Assembly: GCA_041397625.1 (NCBI GenBank)
Contig: JAWKWH010000001.1
Coordinates: 434,001 to 498,000, forward strand
From: JAWKWH01 sp041397625
Lineage (GTDB): Bacteria; Pseudomonadota; Alphaproteobacteria; Rhizobiales; Rhizobiaceae
Direction of reading: 5' to 3'
Length of the DNA stretch: 64,000 bases
Part shown: piece by piece, positions 34,922 to 43,408 of the stretch
How the letters are laid out: each line of letters begins with the position of its first letter
Numbering within the stretch: position 1 is the first letter of the stretch
Position numbers and translations under genes: made by a program
The notes under the pieces: model-generated
The model's input: only the letters and a program-made list of their open reading frames with translations
Databases searched by the model: none
Told to the model about the DNA's origin: nothing

Positions 34922-35899
34922 CTAACGGAACTCCGACGGATCGAAGTCGTAACCCGTCGAACAGAATTCGCAATTGACCAGAATGCGGCCGTCTTCGATG
35001 CAGGTCTCGATCTCCTCATCGGTGAAACCCGAGATGATGCCGGCGATCTTCTCGCGCGAGCAATTGCATCGATCTTCGACCGCGGCGCTTTCAAACACCC
35101 GCACCCCATGCTGGTGAAACAGCCGGTAGAGCAGTCTTTCGCTACCCACCGTCGGATCCACGAGCTCGGAGGTCTCGATCGTCCCCATGAGCGCAACAAG
35201 CTCTTCCCAGCTATCGTCGCGCTCGGCCCCGGCAAGTTTGTCGAAAACATCGTTGCCGCTGGGAAGATCGGCGCGCGGCATGCGTTCGGGTGCATCGGGC
35301 AGAAACTGGGCGATCATTCCTCCGGCGCGCCATTCCTCCGGCGCGCCGTCATCGTGCGATCGCACCAGCCTGGCAACACCGAGCCGGATTTCCGACGGTA
35401 TCTGTTCCGACTGGCGGAAATAGGTGCGCGCGGCTTCCTCCAGGCTGGTTCCGTCGAGCGGCACCACGCCCTGATAGCGCTGGGTGTGCCGGCCCTGGTC
35501 GATCGTCAGGGCCAGGACACCCTGGCCGAGCAGGACGGCGGTCGACGACGAGCCTGCGGCCTGCGTTTCTACCAGCTTGTCCTCGTCGAATCGGGCATAG
35601 GCCCGCATCCGACCGGGCGTCGCGAAATCGACGACCATCAGGTTGACCGGTCCGTCGGTCTGGGTCTGTACGATGAAGCGGCCGTCGAATTTCAGCGACG
35701 AGCCGAGCAGCGCCGTCAGCACGACCGCCTCGGCGAGCAGCTGCGAGACCGCATCGGGGTAGGCATGGCGGCGGATGATCCGGTCCAGCATGGGACCGAG
35801 CTGCACCGACCGGCCGCGCACGTCGAGCGCTTCGACCGAAAAAGGCACGACCTGATCGTCGCCGGTGTAACCGAGGTCACCGAGTTGCTTTGCGGTCAT
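34922..35899 (-). CDS. hslO: Redox-regulated chaperone Hsp33
   Basis: Hsp33 is a cytoplasmic holdase activated by oxidative unfolding. The 325-residue protein has the Hsp33 core (RSVQLGPMLDRIIRRHAYPD, LLAEAVVLTALLGSSLKFDG, MRAYARFDEDKL) and the C-terminal zinc switch CxC...CxxC, visible as RCNCSREKI and NCEFCSTGY. ATG 35899 begins the conserved N-terminus. It starts 10 bp after argF, and the argF-hslO order is common in rhizobia, so it is probably co-transcribed with the arginine genes. Confidence 0.96.
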   Translation of the reverse strand: MTAKQLGDLGYTGDDQVVPFSVEALDVRGRSVQLGPMLDRIIRRHAYPDAVSQLLAEAVVLTALLGSSLKFDGRFIVQTQTDGPVNLMVVDFATPGRMRAYARFDEDKLVETQAAGSSSTAVLLGQGVLALTIDQGRHTQRYQGVVPLDGTSLEEAARTYFRQSEQIPSEIRLGVARLVRSHDDGAPEEWRAGGMIAQFLPDAPERMPRADLPSGNDVFDKLAGAERDDSWEELVALMGTIETSELVDPTVGSERLLYRLFHQHGVRVFESAAVEDRCNCSREKIAGIISGFTDEEIETCIEDGRILVNCEFCSTGYDFDPSEFR

Positions 35900-35909
35900 G
35901 GGTTTTCGT

Positions 35910-36827
35910 TCACTTGCCCGACATGCACCATGCAAGGATGGCTTTTTGGGCGTGCAGACGGTTTTCCGCCTCGTCGAGCACGACCGATTGCGGTCCGTCG
36001 ATGACGCTGTCGGTCACTTCCTCGCCGCGATGCGCCGGCAGGCAGTGCATGAACAGCGCATCGGGTTTGGCAAGCGTCATCAGCGCGTCGTCAACCTGGT
36101 ACGGCTGGAACACATTATGGCCTCTGGCGCGATGTTCCTGTCCCATCGATATCCAGGTGTCGGTGACCACGCAGTCGGCGTCCTTCACCGCCATCTGCGC
36201 CGAGGGCATCCGCTCGATCCTGCCGCCATTGGCCTTTGACCATTCGACATAGCGGTCTTCGGGCTCGCTGCCTTCGGGAACCGCGTATCTGAGATGGAAC
36301 CCGAACCGCGCGGAGGCCTCGAGCAATGAATGCAGCACGTTGTTGCCGTCGCCGGTCCACGCGAACATCTTGTCCTTTACGCTGCCGCGGTGCTCTTCAT
36401 AGGTCAGTATGTCGGCCATGATCTGGCAGGGATGCGTATCGTCGGTCAGGCCATTGATGACCGGCACGGTGGCAGCCTCGTAAAGCTCCGCCAGCCTTTC
36501 GTGCTCGGTCGTGCGGATCATGATCGCGTCGACATACCGGGACAGGACCCGCGCCGTGTCGGCGATGGTCTCGTCTCGGCCGAGTTGCATCTCCTTGCCG
36601 GTGAGCATGATCGTCTCGCCGCCGAGCTGGCGCATGCCGACATCGAAGGAAACCCGCGTCCGCGTCGACGGCTTGTCGAAGATCATCGCCAGGAACTTGC
36701 CGGCGAAAGGACGCACCGGATCACCGGCGGCCTCGGCGGATTTGATGCGTTTTGCATCCTCCATGATACCGCGCAGATCATCCGCGGAAATGTCGGACAA
36801 ATCGATGAAATGACGTGGTTTCTTCAT
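35910..36827 (-). CDS. argF: Ornithine carbamoyltransferase
   Basis: Makes citrulline from ornithine and carbamoyl phosphate. The 305-residue protein has the carbamoyl-phosphate motif DKPSTRTRVSFDVG, HPCQIMADILT, the ornithine-binding D-x-WxSMG (DTWISMGQE) and FMHCLPAHRGEEV. ATG 36827 starts the conserved KKPRHFIDL. It lies 30 bp after argD and 10 bp before hslO. Confidence 0.97.
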   Translation of the reverse strand: MKKPRHFIDLSDISADDLRGIMEDAKRIKSAEAAGDPVRPFAGKFLAMIFDKPSTRTRVSFDVGMRQLGGETIMLTGKEMQLGRDETIADTARVLSRYVDAIMIRTTEHERLAELYEAATVPVINGLTDDTHPCQIMADILTYEEHRGSVKDKMFAWTGDGNNVLHSLLEASARFGFHLRYAVPEGSEPEDRYVEWSKANGGRIERMPSAQMAVKDADCVVTDTWISMGQEHRARGHNVFQPYQVDDALMTLAKPDALFMHCLPAHRGEEVTDSVIDGPQSVVLDEAENRLHAQKAILAWCMSGK

Positions 36828-36857
36828 GTCGTCGTCTCGCCGTGCCACAAATGCCGG

Positions 36858-38036
36858 TCAGTTGCCGGCCAGGGTCGCTGCCGCGGTCTCGATTCTGGCG
36901 ATGGCGATAGCGATATCGTCGTCGCCGACAATGAGCGGTGGAAGCAGCCTGATCACATTGTCGCCGGCAGGAACCACCAGCATGTTTTCATCGCGCAGTG
37001 CCGCCGTAACCTCGGTATTGGGCGCCCGGCATTTGAGGCCGAGCATCAGGCCCTGGCCGCGAACTTCCTCGAAGACGGTGGGATAACTGTCCGCAACGGA
37101 CGCCAGCTTCTGTTTGAAGATCAGCGCCTTGCGCTGCACCTCGTCCATGAAACCCGGTTCCAGGACAACGTCGAGCACGGCATTGCCGACCGCCATGGCC
37201 AAGAGGTTGCCGCCGAAAGTGGTGCCGTGGGTGCCGGGCGTCATGCTGGCGCAGGCTTCGTCGGTCGCAAGGCAGGCGCCGACCGGAAATCCGCCGCCGA
37301 TGCCCTTGGCCGCCGCCAATATATCGGGTTCAACGCCAAGCCACTGGTAATTGAACAGTTTCCCGGTTCGCCCGACACCGGTCTGCACTTCGTCGAACAG
37401 CAGCAGCAGGCCGTGTTCGTCGCAAAGCGCCCGCAATCCCCTGAGGAATTCGGCCGGCGCCGTCCGGATACCTCCCTCGCCCTGGATCGGCTCGATCAGA
37501 ACGGCGGCGGTCTCGTCGGTGATCGCTGCCCGCGCGGCCTCGAGGTCGCCGAAGGGCACCTGGTCGAAGCCCGGAACCCTCGGTCCGAACCCTTCGAGAT
37601 ATTTCTGCTGGCCGGCGGCGGACAGCGTCGCAAGGGTGCGGCCGTGGAACGCGCCTTCGAAGGTGATGATGCGTTGGCGTTGCGGTGCGCCGGCGGCATG
37701 ATGATAGTGCCGGGCGGTCTTGATGGCGCATTCCAGCGCCTCTGCCCCGGAATTGGAGAAGAACACCTTGTCGGCGAAGGTGTTGGCGGCGAGGCGCTTT
37801 GCCAGCCTTTCCTGCTCGCCGATATGATAGAGATTGGACACGTGCCACAGCCGGGCAGCCTGCTCCTGCAGCGCCTTCACCAGATGCGGGTGGGCGTGCC
37901 CGAGGCTGTTGACGGCGATGCCCGATCCGAAATCGAGATACTTGCTGCCGTCAATGGCATAAAGCCAGCAGCCCTCGCCGCGTTCGAATTCGAGCGGCGC
38001 CCGCGCAAAGGTCTGAAAAAGTGCCGAACTGTCCAT
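36858..38036 (-). CDS. argD: Acetylornithine aminotransferase
   Basis: PLP enzyme converting N-acetylglutamate semialdehyde to N-acetylornithine (also succinyldiaminopimelate in some bacteria). The 392-residue protein shows GCWLYAIDGSKYLDFGSGIA, FFSNSGAEALECAIKTAR, FEGAFHGRTLATLSA, LLFDEVQTGVGRTGKLF and the PLP-lysine in AAAKGIGGGFPVGACLA. ATG 38036 starts the conserved domain; an in-frame extension upstream crosses a terminator-like hairpin and is not conserved-looking. It is first in argD-argF-hslO. Confidence 0.96.
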   Translation of the reverse strand: MDSSALFQTFARAPLEFERGEGCWLYAIDGSKYLDFGSGIAVNSLGHAHPHLVKALQEQAARLWHVSNLYHIGEQERLAKRLAANTFADKVFFSNSGAEALECAIKTARHYHHAAGAPQRQRIITFEGAFHGRTLATLSAAGQQKYLEGFGPRVPGFDQVPFGDLEAARAAITDETAAVLIEPIQGEGGIRTAPAEFLRGLRALCDEHGLLLLFDEVQTGVGRTGKLFNYQWLGVEPDILAAAKGIGGGFPVGACLATDEACASMTPGTHGTTFGGNLLAMAVGNAVLDVVLEPGFMDEVQRKALIFKQKLASVADSYPTVFEEVRGQGLMLGLKCRAPNTEVTAALRDENMLVVPAGDNVIRLLPPLIVGDDDIAIAIARIETAAATLAGN

Positions 38037-38097
38037 TCTGCTGTTCCGCTTGACTGGGCTGTGTGCGCCGGCCACGGCAGCGCATGCCATGAACGCA

Positions 38098-38120
38098 AAA
38101 ACCGCCCACTGGGCGGTTTT
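38098..38120 (-). terminator. Terminator-like hairpin in the argD leader
   Basis: AAAACCGCCC (38098-38107) and its complement (38111-38120) form a perfect 10-bp stem with a three-base loop; on the minus strand it is followed by a T run. It lies about 60-85 bases upstream of the argD start. No gene on the minus strand precedes it, so it may be an attenuator of the arg operon. Confidence 0.55.
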
Positions 38121-38254
38121 CCGCATATTGAAGGTTTCGACCGATATGTCAACGTGCATGCGCCGGGCCTTGCCCGGTAGCCGCAGCGACGCCGTCGTCC
38201 ACTTGTCTTGGCAAGTTGGGGAAAACTGGCAAAAGGCGAAACAGGTCTCGCGCC

Positions 38255-38383
38255 GACTCTTGTCAGCGAGTCAGCGCATATTGTAGCTTGCCGCGCAGTT
38301 GATTGCCAAATTGGTGCGGCAAACCCAATCACCCGGCAGCGTACGACGCAGCTTCGGAGCAATTCGGAGCCGCGGGTGGATTC
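38255..38383. promoter_or_regulatory. Three GANTC methylation sites upstream of gcrA
   Basis: GACTC (38255-38259), GAGTC (38268-38272) and GATTC (38379-38383) lie within 165 bp of the gcrA start. GANTC is the CcrM methylation target, and GcrA itself acts at methylated promoters. They sit in the 380-bp divergent argD-gcrA region (38037-38416), which otherwise holds the argD leader hairpin and presumably both promoters. Confidence 0.5.
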
Positions 38384-38416
38384 CGGGAATTGTCCGCGAA
38401 GCCAGGAGAATACCAT

Positions 38417-38935
38417 ATGAGCTGGACCGACGAACGGGTGGAAATGCTCAAGACGCTTTGGGCCGAGGGGCTGAGCGCCAGCCAGATCGCCGCGCAACTG
38501 GGTGGGGTGAGCCGCAACGCCGTTATCGGCAAGGTGCACCGGCTGAAGCTTTCCAGCCGCGGTCGGGCAGCTTCGTCGCAGCCGCGCCAGAAGAAGGTGG
38601 CGCGCAGCGGCGGCGCGGGCCGCTCGGCCGGTCGCGGCGGTTCCTCCGGCCGCACGGTAACGGCGGTGATCGGCGCGACCGCGCTGCAGCAGCACTATAT
38701 CGCCGATGCGGTTGCCGAACAGGAGACGAGGCCCTCCGAGGATGTCGTGGTGCCGATATCCAGGAAACTCTCGCTGATCGAACTGAACGAGAAGACCTGC
38801 AAATGGCCGATCGGCGATCCGCTGCACGACAGTTTCCATTTCTGCGGCAACGATAGCGGCGAGAGCGGTCCGTATTGCACCTATCACGCGCGACTGGCAT
38901 TCCAGCCGCCGGCCGAACGCCGCCGGAACCGCTAG
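38417..38935 (+). CDS. gcrA: Cell-cycle regulator GcrA
   Basis: GcrA binds sigma-70 RNA polymerase and activates promoters carrying CcrM-methylated GANTC, coordinating the alphaproteobacterial cell cycle. The 172-residue protein has the canonical N-terminal HTH (SWTDERVEMLKTLWAEGLSA, GGVSRNAVIGKVHRLKLSSR), a basic Gly/Ser/Arg-rich linker, and the sigma-interacting C-terminus with ELNEKTCKWPIGDP, FHFCG and GPYCTYHARLA. ATG 38417 with AGGAG upstream is clear. Confidence 0.96.
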   Translation: MSWTDERVEMLKTLWAEGLSASQIAAQLGGVSRNAVIGKVHRLKLSSRGRAASSQPRQKKVARSGGAGRSAGRGGSSGRTVTAVIGATALQQHYIADAVAEQETRPSEDVVVPISRKLSLIELNEKTCKWPIGDPLHDSFHFCGNDSGESGPYCTYHARLAFQPPAERRRNR

Positions 38936-38949
38936 GCAGTATCGGCATT

Positions 38950-38973
38950 CAGGTTATCTGCCAGGTTATCTGC
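38950..38973. repeat. 12-bp perfect tandem duplication
   Basis: CAGGTTATCTGC occurs twice head-to-tail between gcrA and ppk2. Probably a small slippage duplication; no function evident. Confidence 0.7.
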
Positions 38974-39044
38974 GCGGCATCAAACCGCTTCCATCCAGGG
39001 ATGAACCGCTCTAGCATTTCGCTGACTTGTTGGAGTGCGCAATC

Positions 39045-39953
39045 ATGGCCGAGCACGACCTGCCGGAACATCTTACAGACCTGGAACCGATATCGATCAG
39101 CGTTGCGGGCAAGCGGCGGCGCTGGAACATCAACGATCCCGAACTTCCGGACTGGATCACCGACGAAGCCATGGCTTCGGGCGGCTATCCCTACGACAAG
39201 CGGCTGTCGCGCAAGAAATACGAACGGCAACTGGAGGCCCTGCAGAAGGAACTGGTCAAGCTGCAATACTGGCTGCAGGAGACCGGCCAACGCGTCGTCG
39301 CCGTATTCGAGGGTCGCGATGCGGCCGGCAAGGGCGGCACCATCGCCCGGCTGCGCCAGTACATGAACCCGCGCTCGGCGCGTAATGTCGCGCTGCCCAA
39401 GCCGACGGATGCGGAGCGCGGCCAGTGGTATTTCCAGCGCTATGCGATGCATTTGCCGACTTCGGGCGAATTCGTCACCTACGATCGAAGCTGGTACAAT
39501 CGCGGCGGCGTCGAACCGGTAATGGGCTTTTGCACCGACGAGCAGCACCGCGAATTCCTGATCGATGCGCCGGAGTTCGAGAAGATCATTGTTGGCGAAG
39601 GCATCAGGTTCTTCAAGTTCTGGCTCAATATCGGTCAGGAGATGCAGTTGAAACGCTTCCACGACCGCCGCCACAGCCCGCTGAAAATATGGAAATTCTC
39701 GCCGATCGACATTGCCGGCGTCGCCAAGTGGGACGACTACACCAGACGGCGCGACGAGATGCTGGCGGCGACCGACAGCAAACATGCGCCGTGGACGGTG
39801 GTTCGCGCCAACGACAAGCGCCGCGCCCGCACCGAAGTGTGCCGCCGCGTTCTTTCGGCACTGCCCTATGACGGCAAGAACGAGGATGCGATCGGAACCG
39901 CCGACAACAATATCATCGGGTCGGCGGGGGAGCTTCTGGGCGCGGGGTCCTGA
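39045..39953 (+). CDS. ppk2: Polyphosphate kinase 2
   Basis: PPK2 uses polyphosphate to phosphorylate nucleoside di- or monophosphates. The 302-residue protein has Walker A FEGRDAAGKGGTI, the lid and NPRSARNVALPKP region, QWYFQRYAMHLP, Walker B YDRSWYNRGGVEPVMGF and FFKFWLNIGQEMQLKRF, typical of single-domain class I PPK2. ATG 39045 is preferred to an upstream codon. Its last 41 bp overlap the convergent glycosyltransferase gene. Confidence 0.95.
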   Translation: MAEHDLPEHLTDLEPISISVAGKRRRWNINDPELPDWITDEAMASGGYPYDKRLSRKKYERQLEALQKELVKLQYWLQETGQRVVAVFEGRDAAGKGGTIARLRQYMNPRSARNVALPKPTDAERGQWYFQRYAMHLPTSGEFVTYDRSWYNRGGVEPVMGFCTDEQHREFLIDAPEFEKIIVGEGIRFFKFWLNIGQEMQLKRFHDRRHSPLKIWKFSPIDIAGVAKWDDYTRRRDEMLAATDSKHAPWTVVRANDKRRARTEVCRRVLSALPYDGKNEDAIGTADNNIIGSAGELLGAGS

Positions 39954-41880
39954 TGCCGCCTTCGACGGCTGCGCGCCACCTGCCGGCCGGTTTTGCCGCT
40001 GGTCGGCGGTGCGGCGTCTTTTCCCACAGGAACGGTTGCCGGTAGAGCTGCCAGGCCGCGCGCCATGCGGTCAGCGACATGATCAGCCAGTAGAAGGGTG
40101 TCGCCAGGACGACCTTCCAGAACCCCTTGCGCTCCAGCGTCAGCAGGGTTTTCCAGCCGAGCAGCAGGAATGCCGAAAGCCCGAGCAGTACGTTGGCGGT
40201 GTCGACCAGGAGAAGCGTGTAGTCGAATGGCGTTAGATTGCCGGTATGCGAGTATTTGTACGCAATCGATGCGATGACGGCGACGATGAAGATATAGGCC
40301 AGCGACGAGACAATGATGCCGAACAGCAATATCTGCGAAACCAGGTAGGAGCCCGCGCCCATCTGCCGGGACACGGCGACGGGGTTGCGGGAATGGACCA
40401 GGAAGGTCTGCATCCATCCCTTGAACCATCTGGTCCGCTGGCGCATCCAGATGCCGAGCCGGTCCGGCGCGTCCTCGAAGGTTGGACAGGTGATCATGTC
40501 GAGGCGGTAGCCGAAACGGGCAAGCCGCACCGACAGGTCGGCATCCTCGGTAACGTTGAACGGGTCCCAGGCGCCGATCCGCCTGAGTGCCGACACCCTG
40601 AAATGGTTCGATGTTCCACCGAGCGGAAAGAACAGCCGCTTTCGGGCCAGCATCGGCAGAAGCCCGCGAAACAGCGCCGCATACTCAAAGGCAAACAACC
40701 TCGTCAGCAGGTTCGCCTGCACGTTTCTCACGCAAAGCGGCGCCTGGACGCAGGCGAGGCAATCGTCGCCACGACTGAAAGCCCGCCATGCTTCGAGCAG
40801 CTGCGCCGGATGCGGTATGTCTTCTGCATCGTAGACCGTGACGAACTCGCCCGAGACCGCCGGCATTGCATAGGAAAGCGCTTTGGGTTTCGTGCGCGGA
40901 CCGAGGCGCGGAACGGTCAGGATCTCCACATTCGCTCGAAGTTTCTGCGCCCTGACTGCTGCCAGCGTCTCTTCGTCGTCCTCTTCCAGAAGCAGCTTGA
41001 TCTCAAGTTTGCTCCGCGGCCAGACGAGGCGGCTAAGCGCGACCAGCAGGCCTGGCACCATGTCCGATTCACGATAGAGCGCCACCAGGATGGTGTAGAC
41101 GGGAAGCTCTTCGGCGGCGTGGTCGATATCGCGTTCGATAAGGGGCGGTTTCGCGCCAAGCGCAGCAATGAGCCGCAGCATCACGCATGCCAGGAAACAC
41201 AATGAGAAAACCACATGCAGCAATGCGATGACCGTTGCCGGATCGAGGTAGAAACCGGTGGTGATCAGCGTCACCAGAAGCCCGAGGCCAAATCCCTGCA
41301 CGGCATTGGCGACGATGCGTGCCGAGTACTGCGGATGGCGCTCGAACAGCCGTGAGGTGGCGCGTTCCGCCAGCAGCAATCTTGCCCGGGTCAGCAAAGC
41401 CTGCCGCAGGACCGCCGGTGCGACGATCAACATGCGCGCGGCAATCGCCGGATAGCGTTCAAGATAGCCGCGCAGCGCGTCGAGATCGAGATGTGCCGGC
41501 GATATCAGCACCGCGTTGTCGGCCTGTCGCGTCCGATACATGACAAGCGCAGGCCCCGCCGGCGCCGCGATGGCCGGCAGCAAGTCCCTGTCGCGGGCAA
41601 CAAGCCGGTCGGGGTCGACGTGGCTGCAGAAGCGGATACCGAGCTCGGCCGCCAGCAGACGGTAGAACAGGCATTGGATGTCATGGCCGGATGCGGCCAG
41701 TTCTCCGTGAAATGAATTGCCGTTGCGGCTGGCCGCCGCCGCAATAATCGCTATCGGGCCCGTGTCGACGCCGCGTGAGGCAAATATTTCCCGCCATGAG
41801 CGGACGGCGTGGCGGATGGCGGGGTCGGCGGGCTCGCCGCCGATCGGCTCACCCGTTCCAATGGTACGCGCGACGTTCAT
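39913..41880 (-). CDS. Membrane glycosyltransferase, GT2 family, with N-terminal extra domain
   Basis: A 655-residue processive-type GT2 enzyme. Residues 1-190 form a soluble domain of unclear type (possibly GspE-N-like); two helices follow at about 215-260; then the GT2 domain with YTILVALYRESDMVPGLLVA, DxD-like VYDAEDIPHPAQL, the TED motif in FNVTEDADLSVRL and the QRTRW motif in WMRQRTRWFKGWM; C-terminal helices complete a channel-like membrane part. This matches BcsA-like synthases of beta-linked polysaccharide, without a PilZ domain. It starts five bases after the crotonase stop and so probably belongs to the luxR-luxI-crotonase transcription unit. Polymer unknown. Its end overlaps ppk2. 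Confidence 0.88.
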   Translation of the reverse strand: MNVARTIGTGEPIGGEPADPAIRHAVRSWREIFASRGVDTGPIAIIAAAASRNGNSFHGELAASGHDIQCLFYRLLAAELGIRFCSHVDPDRLVARDRDLLPAIAAPAGPALVMYRTRQADNAVLISPAHLDLDALRGYLERYPAIAARMLIVAPAVLRQALLTRARLLLAERATSRLFERHPQYSARIVANAVQGFGLGLLVTLITTGFYLDPATVIALLHVVFSLCFLACVMLRLIAALGAKPPLIERDIDHAAEELPVYTILVALYRESDMVPGLLVALSRLVWPRSKLEIKLLLEEDDEETLAAVRAQKLRANVEILTVPRLGPRTKPKALSYAMPAVSGEFVTVYDAEDIPHPAQLLEAWRAFSRGDDCLACVQAPLCVRNVQANLLTRLFAFEYAALFRGLLPMLARKRLFFPLGGTSNHFRVSALRRIGAWDPFNVTEDADLSVRLARFGYRLDMITCPTFEDAPDRLGIWMRQRTRWFKGWMQTFLVHSRNPVAVSRQMGAGSYLVSQILLFGIIVSSLAYIFIVAVIASIAYKYSHTGNLTPFDYTLLLVDTANVLLGLSAFLLLGWKTLLTLERKGFWKVVLATPFYWLIMSLTAWRAAWQLYRQPFLWEKTPHRRPAAKPAGRWRAAVEGGIRTPRPEAPPPTR

Positions 41881-41885
41881 TACCC

Positions 41886-42635
41886 TCAGGCTGCCAGCCG
41901 GGCGATCCGCGACAAGCGGCGCATGGTGCCTTCGTCCTGAAGGGCGCAGCGGAACAGTGCGATTTCATGGTCGATCCGGCCCTTCAACCCCGACCGGTCT
42001 CCGCGCAGCAATCCCCGTGTCTGAAGCAAGGAGTGCTGCGGCTTCCTCGCCAGTTGCCGCGCCGTGGCCGCGACGCGGCCGGCAATGTCGTTCGAATGAA
42101 CCAGGTCGGAAATGATCGAACAGGAAAGCGCCGCGCTGGCATCCAGCGTGTCTCCCAGACAGAAGAACCGGAAGGCGTTGGCATAACCCATCCGCTGCGG
42201 TGCCAGCATGCTTGTCGCCGCGTCCGGAATCAGCCCGAAATCCACGAAAGGTACGCGAAACGTGCTGCGCTCGGAGGCGAACACCATGTCGCAGTGAAAC
42301 AGGAGCGTGCAGCCGACGCCGATCGCGTCGCCATCGACGCTGGCGATCAGCGGTTTGGGAAATTCGGCAAGCGTGCGGAACAGGTCGGTCACCGTCGAGA
42401 TCAGCAAGCCGTGCTTGGTCTTGTCGAGGAATTCCGACAGATCGCCTCCCTTGCAGAAACAGCCGTTGAAGCCGCGCAGCACGACCACCCGCACATCCGC
42501 ATTGTCTGCGGAGTGGCGCAGCGTTTCGGTCAGGTGCGCATAGGCTTCGCGGTCGAGAACCGCCGGGCCCGGCCGCGATGTTACCGCGATCGTCTGGACA
42601 TGGTTTTCCAGCGTGTTTTCAGTCGCATTCGTCAT
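41886..42635 (-). CDS. Crotonase (enoyl-CoA hydratase/isomerase family)
   Basis: A 249-residue crotonase-fold protein. The oxyanion-hole loops are present (RGFNGCFCKGGDLSEF and ASVDGDAIGVGCTLLFHCDM), but both glutamates of classical hydratases appear replaced when aligned by eye. The later loop FRVPFVDFGLIPDAATSML resembles delta3,delta2-enoyl-CoA isomerases, with Asp where those have Glu. It is 55 bp downstream of luxI and five bases ahead of the GT2 gene, so it may shape the acyl chain used by the LuxI enzyme. Substrate is inferred only from context. Confidence 0.85.
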   Translation of the reverse strand: MTNATENTLENHVQTIAVTSRPGPAVLDREAYAHLTETLRHSADNADVRVVVLRGFNGCFCKGGDLSEFLDKTKHGLLISTVTDLFRTLAEFPKPLIASVDGDAIGVGCTLLFHCDMVFASERSTFRVPFVDFGLIPDAATSMLAPQRMGYANAFRFFCLGDTLDASAALSCSIISDLVHSNDIAGRVAATARQLARKPQHSLLQTRGLLRGDRSGLKGRIDHEIALFRCALQDEGTMRRLSRIARLAA

Positions 42636-42690
42636 TTCAGCCCCCTGTTGTGGTCACGCTGCATTGCGCTGGCCTGGCCTGCCCGGGCGA

Positions 42691-43329
42691 TCAGGACGCC
42701 AGGCGGTACCCCGCGGGCGCGGGCCGGTTCCTGGCCAGCACCGGAAGAAAATGGTTGCGGCGCTCGCGCACGGTCTGCAGCGTGTCGCCGTTAAACTGCA
42801 GCAGGGTTGCGACCACCTGCTGGCGCCCATAGGCGCGCTGATAGCCAAGCGGCGTGGCGAGGAAGTGCAGTTGCAACGCCCTGAGAACCCACATCGGCTG
42901 AAACTCGATGATGACCTTGTCGACGCCGATACCCATGCCCCATTCGATGAAACCGGCGATCAGTTCCGTGCCGACCGTCGACATTCCGCGCCGGCCGTCG
43001 CGATAGGCCGGCGCGACCGAATAGCGTGTAAGCTCGTAGATATCCGGTCCGCAGGGCGGCGTGCCGACGCAAAGGTCCTGCAGCACCTCGGTCAGGAGAT
43101 GCGGCCGCGTCGTCGGCAGCATGCGCTGGTAGCCGGCAAGCTCGCCGTCGCGCAGCACCAGGTGGTGCACCGCCTCCTCATGGTCGAACTGGTCGATCTC
43201 CAACCGGTCCGGCCGGGCGAGCGCTTCCCAACCCATCTCGTCGACGAAGATGCGGTAGCGCAGCTCGTGAACGGCCTGCCAAAGCCGCGGCCGTTCCATC
43301 AATTCACCGGTCGAGAGCGCGAAAAACAT
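42691..43329 (-). CDS. luxI: Acyl-homoserine-lactone synthase (LuxI family)
   Basis: Makes N-acyl-homoserine lactone from S-adenosylmethionine and an acyl donor. The 212-residue protein carries almost the whole LuxI signature at the expected spacing: R24, F28 and W34 in LRYRIFVDEMGW, D46 and D49 in EIDQFDHEEAVHHLV, R69 in GYQRMLPTTRPHLL, and E99 and R102 in YELTRYSVAP. The usual Phe near 84 is replaced by Leu. It is 79 bp downstream of luxR. Its ribosome-binding site AGGAGGAGG is buried in a 10-bp hairpin. Family is firm; the acyl chain is unknown. Confidence 0.95.
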   Translation of the reverse strand: MFFALSTGELMERPRLWQAVHELRYRIFVDEMGWEALARPDRLEIDQFDHEEAVHHLVLRDGELAGYQRMLPTTRPHLLTEVLQDLCVGTPPCGPDIYELTRYSVAPAYRDGRRGMSTVGTELIAGFIEWGMGIGVDKVIIEFQPMWVLRALQLHFLATPLGYQRAYGRQQVVATLLQFNGDTLQTVRERRNHFLPVLARNRPAPAGYRLAS

Positions 43330-43333
43330 GTCT

Positions 43334-43358
43334 CCTCCTCCTGCCAGACAGGAGAAGG
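43334..43358 (-). promoter_or_regulatory. Hairpin sequestering the luxI ribosome-binding site
   Basis: In the luxI mRNA, CCTTCTCCTG pairs with CAGGAGGAGG across a five-base loop (10 bp, one G-U), ending four bases before the ATG. The whole Shine-Dalgarno sequence is inside the stem. The inverted repeat could alternatively be a protein site, but its arms do not match the usual lux-box pattern. Confidence 0.7.
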
Positions 43359-43408
43359 GTATCCGTCATCGATTCGGGTCGATATTCCGCGATCGCGCAG
43401 TTGCGAGG

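Noticed and set aside
33242..36004. 920-codon plus-strand open frame
   Set aside because: It lies antisense to the fusion-protein and hslO genes, whose motifs are clear; an artefact of strong GC bias.
36330..38180. 616-codon plus-strand open frame
   Set aside because: Antisense shadow of argF and argD.
43330..43408. Search for a classical lux box between luxR and luxI
   Set aside because: No 18-20 bp repeat with CTG-N10-CAG-like arms was seen; the only inverted repeat is the RBS hairpin, which has an odd 17-bp core.
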